Shown here: positions 23,843-32,427 of the stretch, in pieces
Layout of the letters: each line of letters begins with the position of its first letter
Numbering within the stretch: the stretch's first letter is position 1
NCBI GenBank assembly: GCA_945787635.1
Contig: CALZIK010000172.1
Span: 1-57,777, forward strand
Reading direction: 5' to 3'
Origin: Thermoanaerobaculia bacterium
Lineage (GTDB): Bacteria; Acidobacteriota; Thermoanaerobaculia; Multivoradales; JAHEKO01
DNA: 57,777 nt
Program-made: the position numbers and the translations under genes
Notes under the pieces: generated by a model
Database searches by the model: none
Told to the model about the DNA's origin: nothing
Seen by the model: only the letters and a program-made list of their open reading frames with translations

Positions 23843-25153
23843 TCAAACGCCGTTGATTTCGAGTCCCTCGACGAGGAGACTGGGCGAACCCAACAGGCCC
23901 GCGATCGGAACGAAGGCCAGATCTCTGGCTACGGCCTGCACACCCATCAAGAGTCGGCTGACCTTGCCCGCCAGGCGGGCTCCGGCCACCGCCGAGGTCG
24001 GGCGCCCAGCGCGAACCGCGAACCCGCCGACGGTCAGCTGAAAGTAGTCGCCCTCGAGATCGAAGTGGCCCGGGCCCTGGGCTTCGAGCAAATAGTGCCC
24101 GCGAGACATCCCGGCGAGCAGGGCGCCGGCCGGGCTGCGCCGGTCGGGCTCGATGAACAGATGCGACGGAGCGATCCCCGGCACGTCTCGGTAGCTGGGC
24201 CGGCGTACGCAGCCGAAACCCCGATCGCCGCCCCTTCGATCGGCGGGCACCCAGCCCAGCGGCGAGCGCAGCTCACCCCTCTCGACCAGCACGGTCCGTC
24301 CGGTGGGCATCCCTTCGCCGTCGACGGGAGCGGAAAACAGGCCGTCCGGCAACCGACCGTCGTCAACGATTGTGAGCAATGAAGAGCCCAGGCGACCGGA
24401 GGAACCGACCAGAGCCCGGGACCGAGTTCGGCCGCGCTCGGAACCGTGATCCAGAAACAGCGGCAAAAGCGACGCGAGTATCCGCGTGGCGACTGGCGGC
24501 GCCAAGAGAAAGACGCCACGGTCGCGTTCTCCGGTCGAACCGTCGCGCCGAATCAGCAGCCGGTCAGCGAGCCGCCGCGCCAACGCCCTCGGGTCGAACG
24601 CTTTCACGTCGCGGGCACCCACCAGCTCGGTGACGGCATCGCTCCCCAAGGCGGCTTCGAGATGCAGTGTGGCGGTACGCTGGCGCAGGCTCGCCTCCAC
24701 GCCCCGAGTGCTGACGATACTCGAGCTCGACTCGCCGTCCTCGAGCGCCGCGCGTAAGAGACGGGATGCCGGCAACTCCCGATCGAGCTCTCGAGCGCAG
24801 GCTTGGAGAATCTCCAACGCCTCGTGCTCGACCGAAAGCGGCGCACCGAGGCCCGCGGGCTCGCGCCACGCCGAGACCGGCCTTGGGCTAGGCAGTTTGA
24901 TCGGAAACCCGTCGGGAGCCGGCCACCGCCCTCGCGGGGCCAACCGGCCGCTGCCGCAGCAAAACAGTGAAGCGTGATCGCCGCTCGCGCGCACTGCCCA
25001 GCCGCGCTCATGGTGCAGAGAAACCAACTGGCCCTCAGAGCCCAAGGATGCCTTTCGGCTCCGGCCTTCTTTCAGGAAGAGCTCGACCGTGTCGAGCCCC
25101 GAGGGCAGGAGCGCTTCGGCGACGTCGGCGAGGCTGGCCTCCGGAGATTTCAT
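23843..25153 (-). CDS. TldE/PmbA-like protein (TldD/PmbA family)
   Basis: About 436 residues with the family's overall layout: the N-terminal domain with a GRSRKASLGSEG motif and the C-terminal domain ending in GDYFQLTVGGFAVRAG and LLGSPSLLVEGLEING. TldD and TldE form a heterodimeric metalloprotease that trims peptides and activates some modified peptides; the TldE partner lacks the zinc motif, as here. The ATG at 25153 overlaps the tldD-like stop (ATGA). Both members of the pair are diverged from the enterobacterial proteins, so the substrate may differ. Confidence 0.82.
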   Translation of the reverse strand: MKSPEASLADVAEALLPSGLDTVELFLKEGRSRKASLGSEGQLVSLHHERGWAVRASGDHASLFCCGSGRLAPRGRWPAPDGFPIKLPSPRPVSAWREPAGLGAPLSVEHEALEILQACARELDRELPASRLLRAALEDGESSSSIVSTRGVEASLRQRTATLHLEAALGSDAVTELVGARDVKAFDPRALARRLADRLLIRRDGSTGERDRGVFLLAPPVATRILASLLPLFLDHGSERGRTRSRALVGSSGRLGSSLLTIVDDGRLPDGLFSAPVDGEGMPTGRTVLVERGELRSPLGWVPADRRGGDRGFGCVRRPSYRDVPGIAPSHLFIEPDRRSPAGALLAGMSRGHYLLEAQGPGHFDLEGDYFQLTVGGFAVRAGRPTSAVAGARLAGKVSRLLMGVQAVARDLAFVPIAGLLGSPSLLVEGLEINGV

Positions 25154-26475
25154 CGACCGACCTCGAGGCCACCCAATCGAATGCCGGGACATGTGGCCCA
25201 GACCGGCAACAACTGCCCTGCCTTCGCACACCAACCGGCTCCCTCGAACTCCGCTTGACTGCCGACCGCCTCGACCGCACTCAGGATGTCGGAAGCCTTA
25301 CCTCGAAGAGCCGACGCCCCGACCCAATCCAGGAGCTCTCCCGATCGGAACCGTCGGCCGTAGGGAAACTCGACGACCAACTCTCCGGACAACGGATCCA
25401 ACCGGCCCCGCGAAATCTCGGGAAGGTAGACACCGGCCCCGGCGAGGAGATCCTGCCGACCGCTCGAGCCGACCACCATCTCCAGATGTGTCGACCGGGG
25501 TACCGGCGGCAGGTGCCGGCTGCTTCGTCGCGCAGCCCCGGGCAGCAGATGAGAGGAAAGACCGGCGTAGAAGCGGTCGGCGAGTGGCTGGCTGACGCGA
25601 CCGCGCTGAAGCAACCACCGCCGGAGCACCGGAAGCCCCTCGTCGTCGGTTTCCCGCGCAAGCCCGCGCGGCAGGTCGCCGGGGCTGTCGACCACGTCGA
25701 GTAAGGGACTGCCCACTGGGACTCCGATCGCGGCCTCGGGACGGCCGCTCAAGATGAGCGTATCGGCCTCGAGCGCATGGGCAACGGCTTCGTGAAGAAG
25801 AACCGCCGTGGCCGCAGCGCCGAGCACCAGGGGCCCGGCGCAAGTGGGCAGGTGTTCGCTGGCGCGCGCATGGAAACGGCCCACCAGGCGGTCGACAAGC
25901 CGAACCGCGGTGGCTTCGCCCAGGTTGTGAGTCAACGCGCCGAGCCGTCCCCAGGGAGTCGAGGCTCCGAGGCTGAAAAAGGTCTCACTCTCCTCGCCCG
26001 GCACCAGCCGGCGCCCGACCACCTGGATCGATCGCCGGAAGCGACCGACCCGCAAGCGAAACTCGAATGCCGAAAGCCGCTCGCGAACCAGCCGCCGAAC
26101 CAACGGCGGAAACTCGGCCAGCTCCTGCAATTCCGGCTCGAAGCGAGCCTCCGCGGCCTCCGACATGGGTGAATCCGCCCACTCCGGCACGCGATACGGT
26201 GTCGCCGGCGACACTCGGGCGACCTCGCGCAAGGCCGACTCGAGAGTGCCCTTCTCGAAGTCGTCGCGAGCCGCCAGATAGGTGTGTCCATCGCGCACCA
26301 ATCGCACGGCGAGCCCCTCGTCGAGGCGCTCCACGACCCCGGGCCCGGGCTCCTCCGATCGAAGCTCCAACTCCTCTTTCTGTTCGAGAAACAGGTCGAT
26401 GGCGTCGGAGCGCGAGTCGGCGATCTGCGCCAGGCAGCGTCCCAGTGCCCCCGCGTCCGACTCCGAGAAGAACAT
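25150..26475 (-). CDS. TldD-like zinc metalloprotease
   Basis: 441 residues. The zinc motif HEAVAHALEAD (HExxxH form, TldD consensus HEAVGHGLEGD) lies at about residue 229, in the order expected for TldD, and the rest of the C-terminal domain matches the family loosely. The Gly to Ala changes in the motif mark it as diverged. It is the first gene of the two-gene unit with the TldE-like partner. No peptide precursor that it might process was recognised nearby. Confidence 0.83.
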   Translation of the reverse strand: MFFSESDAGALGRCLAQIADSRSDAIDLFLEQKEELELRSEEPGPGVVERLDEGLAVRLVRDGHTYLAARDDFEKGTLESALREVARVSPATPYRVPEWADSPMSEAAEARFEPELQELAEFPPLVRRLVRERLSAFEFRLRVGRFRRSIQVVGRRLVPGEESETFFSLGASTPWGRLGALTHNLGEATAVRLVDRLVGRFHARASEHLPTCAGPLVLGAAATAVLLHEAVAHALEADTLILSGRPEAAIGVPVGSPLLDVVDSPGDLPRGLARETDDEGLPVLRRWLLQRGRVSQPLADRFYAGLSSHLLPGAARRSSRHLPPVPRSTHLEMVVGSSGRQDLLAGAGVYLPEISRGRLDPLSGELVVEFPYGRRFRSGELLDWVGASALRGKASDILSAVEAVGSQAEFEGAGWCAKAGQLLPVWATCPGIRLGGLEVGR

Positions 26476-26569
26476 TGAAAAATTGTTTCACAGCGCGCAC
26501 TCTGGGCCTGAAAGATAAGATACCCGTGAAGCCGGCTCTGACGTCTTGCTTCGCGCTCTTTCATCCTTC

Positions 26570-28141
26570 ATGCCCGATAGCCCTCATCACACGGACCGGG
26601 AGGCACCACGCCAAGAGCTCAGGAGCCGACTCGAGAAGGCTCGGATCGGGGGCGGCACGGACCGCATCGAGCGTCAGCACGCATCCGGAAAGCTCACGGC
26701 GCGGGAACGGGTAGAGCTGCTCCTCGACCCAGGCTCCTTTGTCGAGCTCGACGCTCTGGTGACCCACCGCTGCCACGACTTCGGCATGGAAGAAAAGACC
26801 GTTCCGGGTGACGGAGTGGTTTCCGGATCGGGGACCGTGGACGATCGCACGGTCTATGTCTTCGCACAGGACTTCACGGTTTTCGGCGGCTCACTCTCCG
26901 AGACCAACGCACTCAAGATCTGCAAGATCATGGATCTGGCTCTCGAGAACGGTGCCCCGGTGATCGGCCTCAACGACTCCGGAGGCGCGCGAATCCAGGA
27001 GGGCGTCGCCTCGCTCGGCGGCTACGCAGACATCTTCCTGCGCAACACCCTGGCGTCGGGAGTCATCCCCCAGATCAGCGCCATCATGGGCCCATGCGCT
27101 GGCGGCGCGGTCTACTCCCCTGCGATCACCGATTTCACGTTCATGGTCGATCGCACCAGTTACATGTTCGTCACCGGACCCGACGTCATCAAGACGGTCA
27201 CCCACGAGGAGGTCACCAAGGAGGAACTGGGTGGGGCGAAGACCCACGGCAGCAAGAGCGGAGTCAGCCATTTCACGCTGGCGAACGATGCCGCGTGCTT
27301 GCTGGCGATTCGCGAGCTTCTCTCCTACCTGCCCAGCAACAACCTCGAGGACCCACCTTCGACTCGCAATGAAGACCCGACCGACCGCGAAGACGAGTCC
27401 CTGGACGGCCTGGTCCCGGTCGATCCCAACAAGCCCTACGACATCAAGGAACTGATTACCCGCGTCGTGGACGACCAACGTTTCTTCGAGGTCCATGCCG
27501 ACTACGGCAAGAACATCGTCGTCGGCTTCGCCCGATTCGGCAACCAGAGCGTCGGCATCGTCGCCAACCAGCCCGCTTACCTCGCCGGCGTCTTGGACAT
27601 CGACGCCTCCCTCAAAGGCGCGCGCTTTGTCCGCTTCTGCGACGCGTTCAACCTTCCCCTGGTGACCTTCGAAGATGTCCCGGGCTTCCTACCCGGCACC
27701 CAGCAGGAGTTCGGTGGCATCATCAAGCACGGCGCGAAGCTACTCTACGCGTTCGCCGAGGCGACGGTCCCGAAGATCACGGTCATCACCCGCAAAGCCT
27801 ACGGCGGGGCCTATTGCGTGATGGCCAGCAAACACCTGAGAACCGACGTCAATCTCGCCTACCCGACAGCCGAGATCGCGGTCATGGGACCCGAAGGTGC
27901 GGTCAATATCCTCTACCGCCGCGAACTGGCCGCCGCCGAGGATCCGGAAGCCGCCCGCGCCCAGAAGGTGGACGAGTACCGCGGTCGCTTCTCGAATCCG
28001 TTCATCGCCGCCGAGCGCGGATTCCTCGACGCCGTGATCGAGCCGCGCAGCACTCGAAGCCACATCATCCGTGGCCTGAGGCAGCTGCGGGGCAAACGTC
28101 AGACCATCCCCAACAAGAAGCACGGCAACATTCCGCTATAG
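26570..28141 (+). CDS. Acyl-CoA (propionyl-CoA) carboxylase carboxyltransferase subunit
   Basis: 523 residues of the PccB/AccD5 type, with two crotonase-like halves. Conserved stretches are [53 protein letters not shown] in the first half and [38 protein letters not shown] in the second. It moves the carboxyl group from biotin to an acyl-CoA. ATG 26570 fits the family N-terminus; a TTG at 26546 is upstream, and no clear ribosome site is seen. Its partners are probably the biotin carboxylase and carrier at 5335-7358. Confidence 0.93.
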   Translation: MPDSPHHTDREAPRQELRSRLEKARIGGGTDRIERQHASGKLTARERVELLLDPGSFVELDALVTHRCHDFGMEEKTVPGDGVVSGSGTVDDRTVYVFAQDFTVFGGSLSETNALKICKIMDLALENGAPVIGLNDSGGARIQEGVASLGGYADIFLRNTLASGVIPQISAIMGPCAGGAVYSPAITDFTFMVDRTSYMFVTGPDVIKTVTHEEVTKEELGGAKTHGSKSGVSHFTLANDAACLLAIRELLSYLPSNNLEDPPSTRNEDPTDREDESLDGLVPVDPNKPYDIKELITRVVDDQRFFEVHADYGKNIVVGFARFGNQSVGIVANQPAYLAGVLDIDASLKGARFVRFCDAFNLPLVTFEDVPGFLPGTQQEFGGIIKHGAKLLYAFAEATVPKITVITRKAYGGAYCVMASKHLRTDVNLAYPTAEIAVMGPEGAVNILYRRELAAAEDPEAARAQKVDEYRGRFSNPFIAAERGFLDAVIEPRSTRSHIIRGLRQLRGKRQTIPNKKHGNIPL

Positions 28142-28188
28142 ACATCTGCGCCACGGCCGGCGGCCGTTCGTCTCGCGGCGCCGCTTCG

Positions 28189-28201
28189 CTTGACAGTCAA
28201 G
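28189..28201. repeat. Dyad CTTGAC-A-GTCAAG before the H1-like gene
   Basis: A perfect 6-bp inverted repeat with a 1-base centre, 81 bases before the H1-like start codon. It includes a consensus TTGACA -35 box (28190-28195), but no good -10 box follows at 16-18 bases. It may be an operator or part of a promoter; support is slight. Confidence 0.3.
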
Positions 28202-28281
28202 GGATCGTGGGACAAGCTCCAGTGCCTGAAAATTCGGCGCGATTCACGCGCATTTGAGCCGGAAGCTCCCCAAGGAGAGAC

Positions 28282-28677
28282 ATGCGAGAAAAAGACAGAT
28301 CGCTGCGACGGAGGCGCCAGCGCCGCCTGAAGCGGCTCAAGAAACGCCGTAGCGAGCTCATGGCACAGGTCAAGACTACCCGGCGCGAGGCATCGAAACG
28401 GACCAAGGCGAAGGCCGCCGCATCTGCTGCCGAGCCCGAGGCGGAAACCGTCGCCAAGAAGACCGCAAAAAAGAAGACCACCACCAAGAAGACCACCAAG
28501 GCCGCCGCCAAGAAGACCGCCAAGAAGACCGCCAAGAAGACCGCCAAGAAAAAGACCACTACCAAGAAGAAAACCGCCAAGAAAAAGACCACCACCACCA
28601 AGAAGACCACCAAGAAAAAGACCGCCGCCAAGAAGACCGCGAAAAAGACGGCAAAAAAGACCACCAAGGCTGATTGA
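28282..28677 (+). CDS. Histone H1-like / AlgP-like Lys-Ala-Thr repeat protein
   Basis: 131 residues. The N-terminal 30 are very basic and helical ([20 protein letters not shown]); after a short linker, residues from about 55 to the end are almost only Lys, Ala and Thr in KKTAKK and KKTTTKK units. The opposite strand reads as a long Gly/Leu/Phe-rich frame, a shadow of the repeat. A good ribosome site (AAGGAGAG) precedes the ATG. Proteins with such tails (AlgP, H1-like Hc1) bind DNA without sequence preference and compact it; the tail length usually varies between strains. It precedes glyA by 13 bases. Confidence 0.85.
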   Translation: MREKDRSLRRRRQRRLKRLKKRRSELMAQVKTTRREASKRTKAKAAASAAEPEAETVAKKTAKKKTTTKKTTKAAAKKTAKKTAKKTAKKKTTTKKKTAKKKTTTTKKTTKKKTAAKKTAKKTAKKTTKAD

Positions 28678-28690
28678 GCGGTCACCCTGC

Positions 28691-29935
28691 ATGGTCGATC
28701 AGCGAAGCATCGCCGAGGTAGACCCGGAGATCCACACAGCGATCTCGAACGAGAAGCTCCGTCAGAATCAAAGCCTGGAGCTCATCGCCTCCGAGAACTT
28801 TGCCAGCACCGCGGTCCTGGAAGCCGCGGGCTCGGTTCTGACCAACAAGTACGCCGAAGGCTACCCGGGCCGTCGCTACTACGGCGGCTGCGAGTGGGTG
28901 GACGAAGTCGAGCGATTGGCGATCTCCCGCGCCAAACAGCTTTTTGAGGCGGAGCGCGTCAACGTCCAACCGCACAGCGGCACCCAGGCGAACGCCGCTG
29001 TCTACTTCGCGATGCTCGAGCCCGGCGACACGCTGATGGGAATGGACCTGTCCAGCGGAGGGCATCTTACCCACGGTCATCCGCTGTCGTACTCGGGTCG
29101 CGACTTCGAGGTCGTCGCCTACGGCGTCGACCCGGAGACCGAGGTCATCGACTACACACAGGTAGCCAAGATCGCGCGTAAGCACCGGCCGAAGCTGATC
29201 GTTTGCGGAGCCAGCGCTTACAGCCGAACTCTGGACTTCGAGAAGTTCCGCGCCATCGCCGACGAGGTGGGCGCGCTTCTGATGGCCGACATCGCGCACA
29301 TCGCCGGCCTCGTCGCGGTCGGCCTTCACCCGTCGCCGGTGCCCCACTGCCACTTCGTGACCACCACCACGCACAAGACTCTGCGAGGCCCTCGCGGCGG
29401 CATCATCATGTGCACCAAGGAGCACGTCAAGGCGATCAACCGATCCGTCTTTCCCGGCATGCAGGGCGGACCCCTGATGCACATCATCGCCGCCAAGGCA
29501 GTAGCGTTCGGAGAGGCCCTGCGGCCGCAGTTTCGTGACTACCAGGCCCAGATCATTCGCAATGCCAAGGCGCTGGCCAAAGCTCTCGGCGACCAGGGAC
29601 TGCGGATCGTTTCAGGCGGCACCGACAACCACGTCTTTCTGCTCGACGTGACCTCCGTCGGGATCACCGGAAAGGTCGCCGAGGAGGCGCTCGAGCGCGC
29701 CGACATCACGGTCAACAAGAACACCATCCCTTACGACCAGAATCCGCCGCTTGTGGCCTCGGGGATTCGCATCGGCACTCCCGCCCTGACCTCCCGTGGA
29801 ATGACCGAGACCGATATGGAGACGGTCGCTTCCTGGATCGCACAGGTCCTTTCGACGCCCGACGACGAAGCGCTTGCGCGCACGGTCCGCGATCAGGTTC
29901 ACGAACTCTGCGAGCGCTTTCCTCTCTACGCCTGA
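28691..29935 (+). CDS. glyA: Serine hydroxymethyltransferase
   Basis: GlyA converts serine and tetrahydrofolate to glycine and methylene-THF. The 414-residue protein matches the family end to end: the N-terminal [12 protein letters not shown], the tetrahydrofolate-binding [14 protein letters not shown] segment, and the PLP lysine in [15 protein letters not shown]. Length is normal. The gene follows the H1-like gene closely and is followed by a MITE-like element, after which folC, another folate gene, lies on the other strand. Confidence 0.97.
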   Translation: MVDQRSIAEVDPEIHTAISNEKLRQNQSLELIASENFASTAVLEAAGSVLTNKYAEGYPGRRYYGGCEWVDEVERLAISRAKQLFEAERVNVQPHSGTQANAAVYFAMLEPGDTLMGMDLSSGGHLTHGHPLSYSGRDFEVVAYGVDPETEVIDYTQVAKIARKHRPKLIVCGASAYSRTLDFEKFRAIADEVGALLMADIAHIAGLVAVGLHPSPVPHCHFVTTTTHKTLRGPRGGIIMCTKEHVKAINRSVFPGMQGGPLMHIIAAKAVAFGEALRPQFRDYQAQIIRNAKALAKALGDQGLRIVSGGTDNHVFLLDVTSVGITGKVAEEALERADITVNKNTIPYDQNPPLVASGIRIGTPALTSRGMTETDMETVASWIAQVLSTPDDEALARTVRDQVHELCERFPLYA

Positions 29936-29959
29936 TTCTCGCCCGGCGCCCAGCCTAGA

Positions 29960-30143
29960 AGCTTGCTGAAGAACCCTGGCGGGTCGCGCCCGCCAAGGCT
30001 TGTTGTGCAGTTTGCAGGGCGCGAGGAGGAGTCGATGCGGTGGCGTCAACGACGACCAGTAGCGCCGCAGATGCGCCGCAACCCCTTGGCGCCCGTCGGG
30101 TTGCGGCGGCGTGGGCCGATCTGCCGGGGTTGTTCAGCAAGCT
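29960..30143. mobile_element. MITE-like element with terminal inverted repeats (type A)
   Basis: 184 bases with 23-bp ends in inverted orientation: AGCTTGCTGAAGAACCCTGG at the left and AGCTTGCTGAACAACCCCGG at the right read on the other strand, matching at 20 of 23 positions. Inside are two strong hairpins: TGGCGGG/CCCGCCA (29977-29995) and GCCGCAACCC/GGGTTGCGGC (30075-30107). No gene is encoded. The right end overlaps the last codons of folC and supplies its TGA. The shape fits a non-autonomous transposon or large REP-type repeat. A flanking target duplication was not clear. Confidence 0.65.
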
Positions 30144-31447
30144 CCCAGAGGCTCGGCGGCGCTCGGCGGAACCCCAAAGCGCTCGCGCAGGGCTCCCCGC
30201 ACCCACCCCACCAGATACAGGGAGCCGCACACGACCAGCGGCAGATCCCCTTCCAGAGCACGATCGAGGGCGGCGTCTAGATCGGGCTCGACGACGACGC
30301 CGGGCTCGGGCAGCCACGACGCCAGCAGAGCCGGGTCCAGTGCCCGATCACTCGGGGGCTTGGTCAAGACGCTTCTACTTGCGCTTCGAGTGACGGCTTC
30401 TAGCACCGGTCGAGCGTCCTTGTCGGCGAGCACTCCGAACAACACGTCGTGATCGCCGAGGTGTTCGTCGAGAAAGGCCGCCAGCGCGCTTGCCCCCTGC
30501 GGGTTGTGGGCGGCGTCCAGCCAGAGCGTCTTGCCGCCAGGGAGGACGACGGTCTCCAACCGCCCGGGCCAGCGGCAGGCTTTCACCCCCCGCTCGATGG
30601 CGAACCGATCGAGCTGGCTCCAACCATCCTCCGCCAACTCTTCGGCGGCGGTAACCGCCAGGGAGAGATTTCGAACCTGATGCTCCCCGAGCAGGGGAAG
30701 GTCAAGCTCGTAGGTCTCGATCGAGGTCCGAAGTCGGACTCGCTGGCCGTCCTCGCGAAGCTGGGCAGAGACACTCCGAACGCGGTCGCGCACATCCACG
30801 AGCGGAGCTCCGATCTCCGCCGCGCGGGCACGAAGCGCCGCGCAAGCTTCCTCAACGGTTGCACCGCAGATGGCGACAACACCGGACCGAAAGATTCCGG
30901 CCTTCTCACGTGCGATAGCGGTCAGTGTATCGCCCAACTGCTTGGCATGATCGATCCCAATCTCGGCCACCACCGAGAGCTGCGGTTCACACGCATTGGT
31001 CGCGTCCAGGCGCCCTCCCATGCCGACTTCGACGACCGCCAGGTCGATTTTCGAACGCGCGAACCAAAGACAGCTCGCCAGGCTCAGAGCCTCGAAGTAG
31101 GTCGGCGGCTCGAGATCGGTCGACCTCGCTTCCTCCAGAATCTCGTCAAGCAATCCGGCCAGCTGGTTTCTGGCGATCGCGCGGCCGCCGATCCGGAGAC
31201 GCTCTTCGACACCCTCGAGGTGGGGAGAGGTGAACAGGCCGGTTCGGTAGCCGGCCGCGGCGATCATCGATGACAAGAGCGACGCGGTCGAGCCCTTGCC
31301 GTTGGTCCCAGCGACTAGAACCGTCGCATAGGCGCCCTCCGGGTGCCCGAGGTGCGCCAGCAAGCGATCGACGCGCCCCAACTCGAGCCGGGCGCCCCAG
31401 CTTTCGAGGCTCTCGAGAATCTTGTCCGGGTCGCGCGCGAGCGACAT
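30134..31447 (-). CDS. folC: Folylpolyglutamate synthase / dihydrofolate synthase
   Basis: A Mur-ligase family enzyme that adds glutamate to folates. The 437-residue protein has the ATP loop VLVAGTNGKGSTA at about residues 41-53, TSPHLEGVEERLRI, the VEVGMGGRLDATN motif and the C-terminal WLDAAHNPQGASA. ATG 31447 is preferred to the in-frame ATG at 31468, which lies at the edge of a hairpin. The last three codons and stop are formed by the terminal repeat of the adjacent MITE-like element, so the native C-terminus may have been replaced. Confidence 0.93.
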   Translation of the reverse strand: MSLARDPDKILESLESWGARLELGRVDRLLAHLGHPEGAYATVLVAGTNGKGSTASLLSSMIAAAGYRTGLFTSPHLEGVEERLRIGGRAIARNQLAGLLDEILEEARSTDLEPPTYFEALSLASCLWFARSKIDLAVVEVGMGGRLDATNACEPQLSVVAEIGIDHAKQLGDTLTAIAREKAGIFRSGVVAICGATVEEACAALRARAAEIGAPLVDVRDRVRSVSAQLREDGQRVRLRTSIETYELDLPLLGEHQVRNLSLAVTAAEELAEDGWSQLDRFAIERGVKACRWPGRLETVVLPGGKTLWLDAAHNPQGASALAAFLDEHLGDHDVLFGVLADKDARPVLEAVTRSASRSVLTKPPSDRALDPALLASWLPEPGVVVEPDLDAALDRALEGDLPLVVCGSLYLVGWVRGALRERFGVPPSAAEPLGAC

Positions 31448-31468
31448 TGTACGATCTCGCCGGAACAT

Positions 31469-31494
31469 CTAGCCTGGCTGGTTCACCAGGCTAG
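31469..31494. repeat. 9-bp perfect hairpin between accD and folC
   Basis: CTAGCCTGG and CCAGGCTAG pair perfectly around an 8-base loop. The accD stop codon (31491-31493) is inside the stem and folC begins about 20-25 bases later. No T tract follows on the minus strand, so it is unlikely to end transcription; it could slow ribosomes or protect the mRNA between the two genes. CTAG at both ends recalls the type B element at 35167. Confidence 0.6.
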
Positions 31495-32345
31495 CTCCGG
31501 TGCCGGAGATGCCGCAGGCACGTGGCGAGCGTTCCTTTGAGCTCGCTTCGTTCGACGACCATGTCTAGAAAGCCGTGCTCCAGGAGAAACTCGCTGGTCT
31601 GAAACCCCTCGGGCAGGCTTTCTCTGATGGTCTGCTGGATTACCCGCGGTCCGGCAAACCCGATCAGCGCTCCCGGCTCGGCGATATTCAAATCTCCGAG
31701 CATGCCGAACGACGCCGTAACGCCGCCGGTGGTGGGATCGGTCAGCACCGACAGGTACGGAGCGCCACGCTCACGCAGTCGAGCGAGCGCCGCCGAAATT
31801 TTCGCCATCTGCATGAGCGACACGACGCCCTCCTGCATACGGGCTCCACCCGAGGCCGAGACTACGACCAAGCCACACCTTCGCTTCGCAGCCTCTTCCG
31901 CGGCGCGGGTGATCTTCTCTCCCACGACCGATCCCATCGATCCGCCCATGAAGCGGTACTCCATGCTCGCTACGATCGCCGGCACGCCGCCGATATGTCC
32001 CTCGACGACGATCACCGCTTCCTCTTCGCCGCTCTGGCGCGCGTAGTCCTTGGCTCGATCCCGATAACTTTTGCGGTCTCTGAACTTCAACGGATCGGCG
32101 GGCAGCAGACCTCGATACAGCTCGCGCGGCTCGTCCTCGTCGACCAGGAGCCGGATCCTCGCGCGACTGTCGATACGGAAATGAAATCCGCACTTGGGAC
32201 AGATCTGCAGGTTGCGGTCCAGTTCCTTGGAATAGATGATCTCGCGACAACCGTCGCAGCGTACCCACAGTCCCTCGGGCACGGTGCTTCGCGGCCGGTC
32301 CGAGGCGGCGCTTCGCGGTCTCTTTGATTTGCGGAACCAGGCCAT
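31491..32345 (-). CDS. accD: Acetyl-CoA carboxylase carboxyltransferase beta subunit
   Basis: 284 residues. The N-terminal zinc ribbon has CDGC and CPKC, then the crotonase-like domain with SASGGARMQEGVVSLMQMAK, DPTTGGVTASFGMLGD and GFAGPRVIQQTI. This is the fatty-acid type AccD, which needs an AccA partner that is not in the window; it is distinct from the PccB-like gene at 26570. ATG 32345 gives the usual start (MAWFRK). The accD-folC order is common in bacteria, which supports an operon. Confidence 0.96.
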   Translation of the reverse strand: MAWFRKSKRPRSAASDRPRSTVPEGLWVRCDGCREIIYSKELDRNLQICPKCGFHFRIDSRARIRLLVDEDEPRELYRGLLPADPLKFRDRKSYRDRAKDYARQSGEEEAVIVVEGHIGGVPAIVASMEYRFMGGSMGSVVGEKITRAAEEAAKRRCGLVVVSASGGARMQEGVVSLMQMAKISAALARLRERGAPYLSVLTDPTTGGVTASFGMLGDLNIAEPGALIGFAGPRVIQQTIRESLPEGFQTSEFLLEHGFLDMVVERSELKGTLATCLRHLRHRS

Positions 32346-32427
32346 AAGACAAGCCGGCAGGCGGCCGGCGAGTGATGCTAGCAAATGCCGCTAGCCTGAA
32401 ATTGACACGCCCGGCAGTCAGCCCGGC

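Noticed and set aside
28440-28670. Repeated units as a possible CRISPR array
   Set aside because: Units are short, contiguous and in frame, with no spacers; no cas genes are near.
28099-28692. Minus-strand frame of Gly/Leu/Phe repeats opposite the Lys-Ala-Thr gene
   Set aside because: A mirror of the AAG/ACC/GCC codon repeats. The plus frame has a good ribosome site and H1-like composition.
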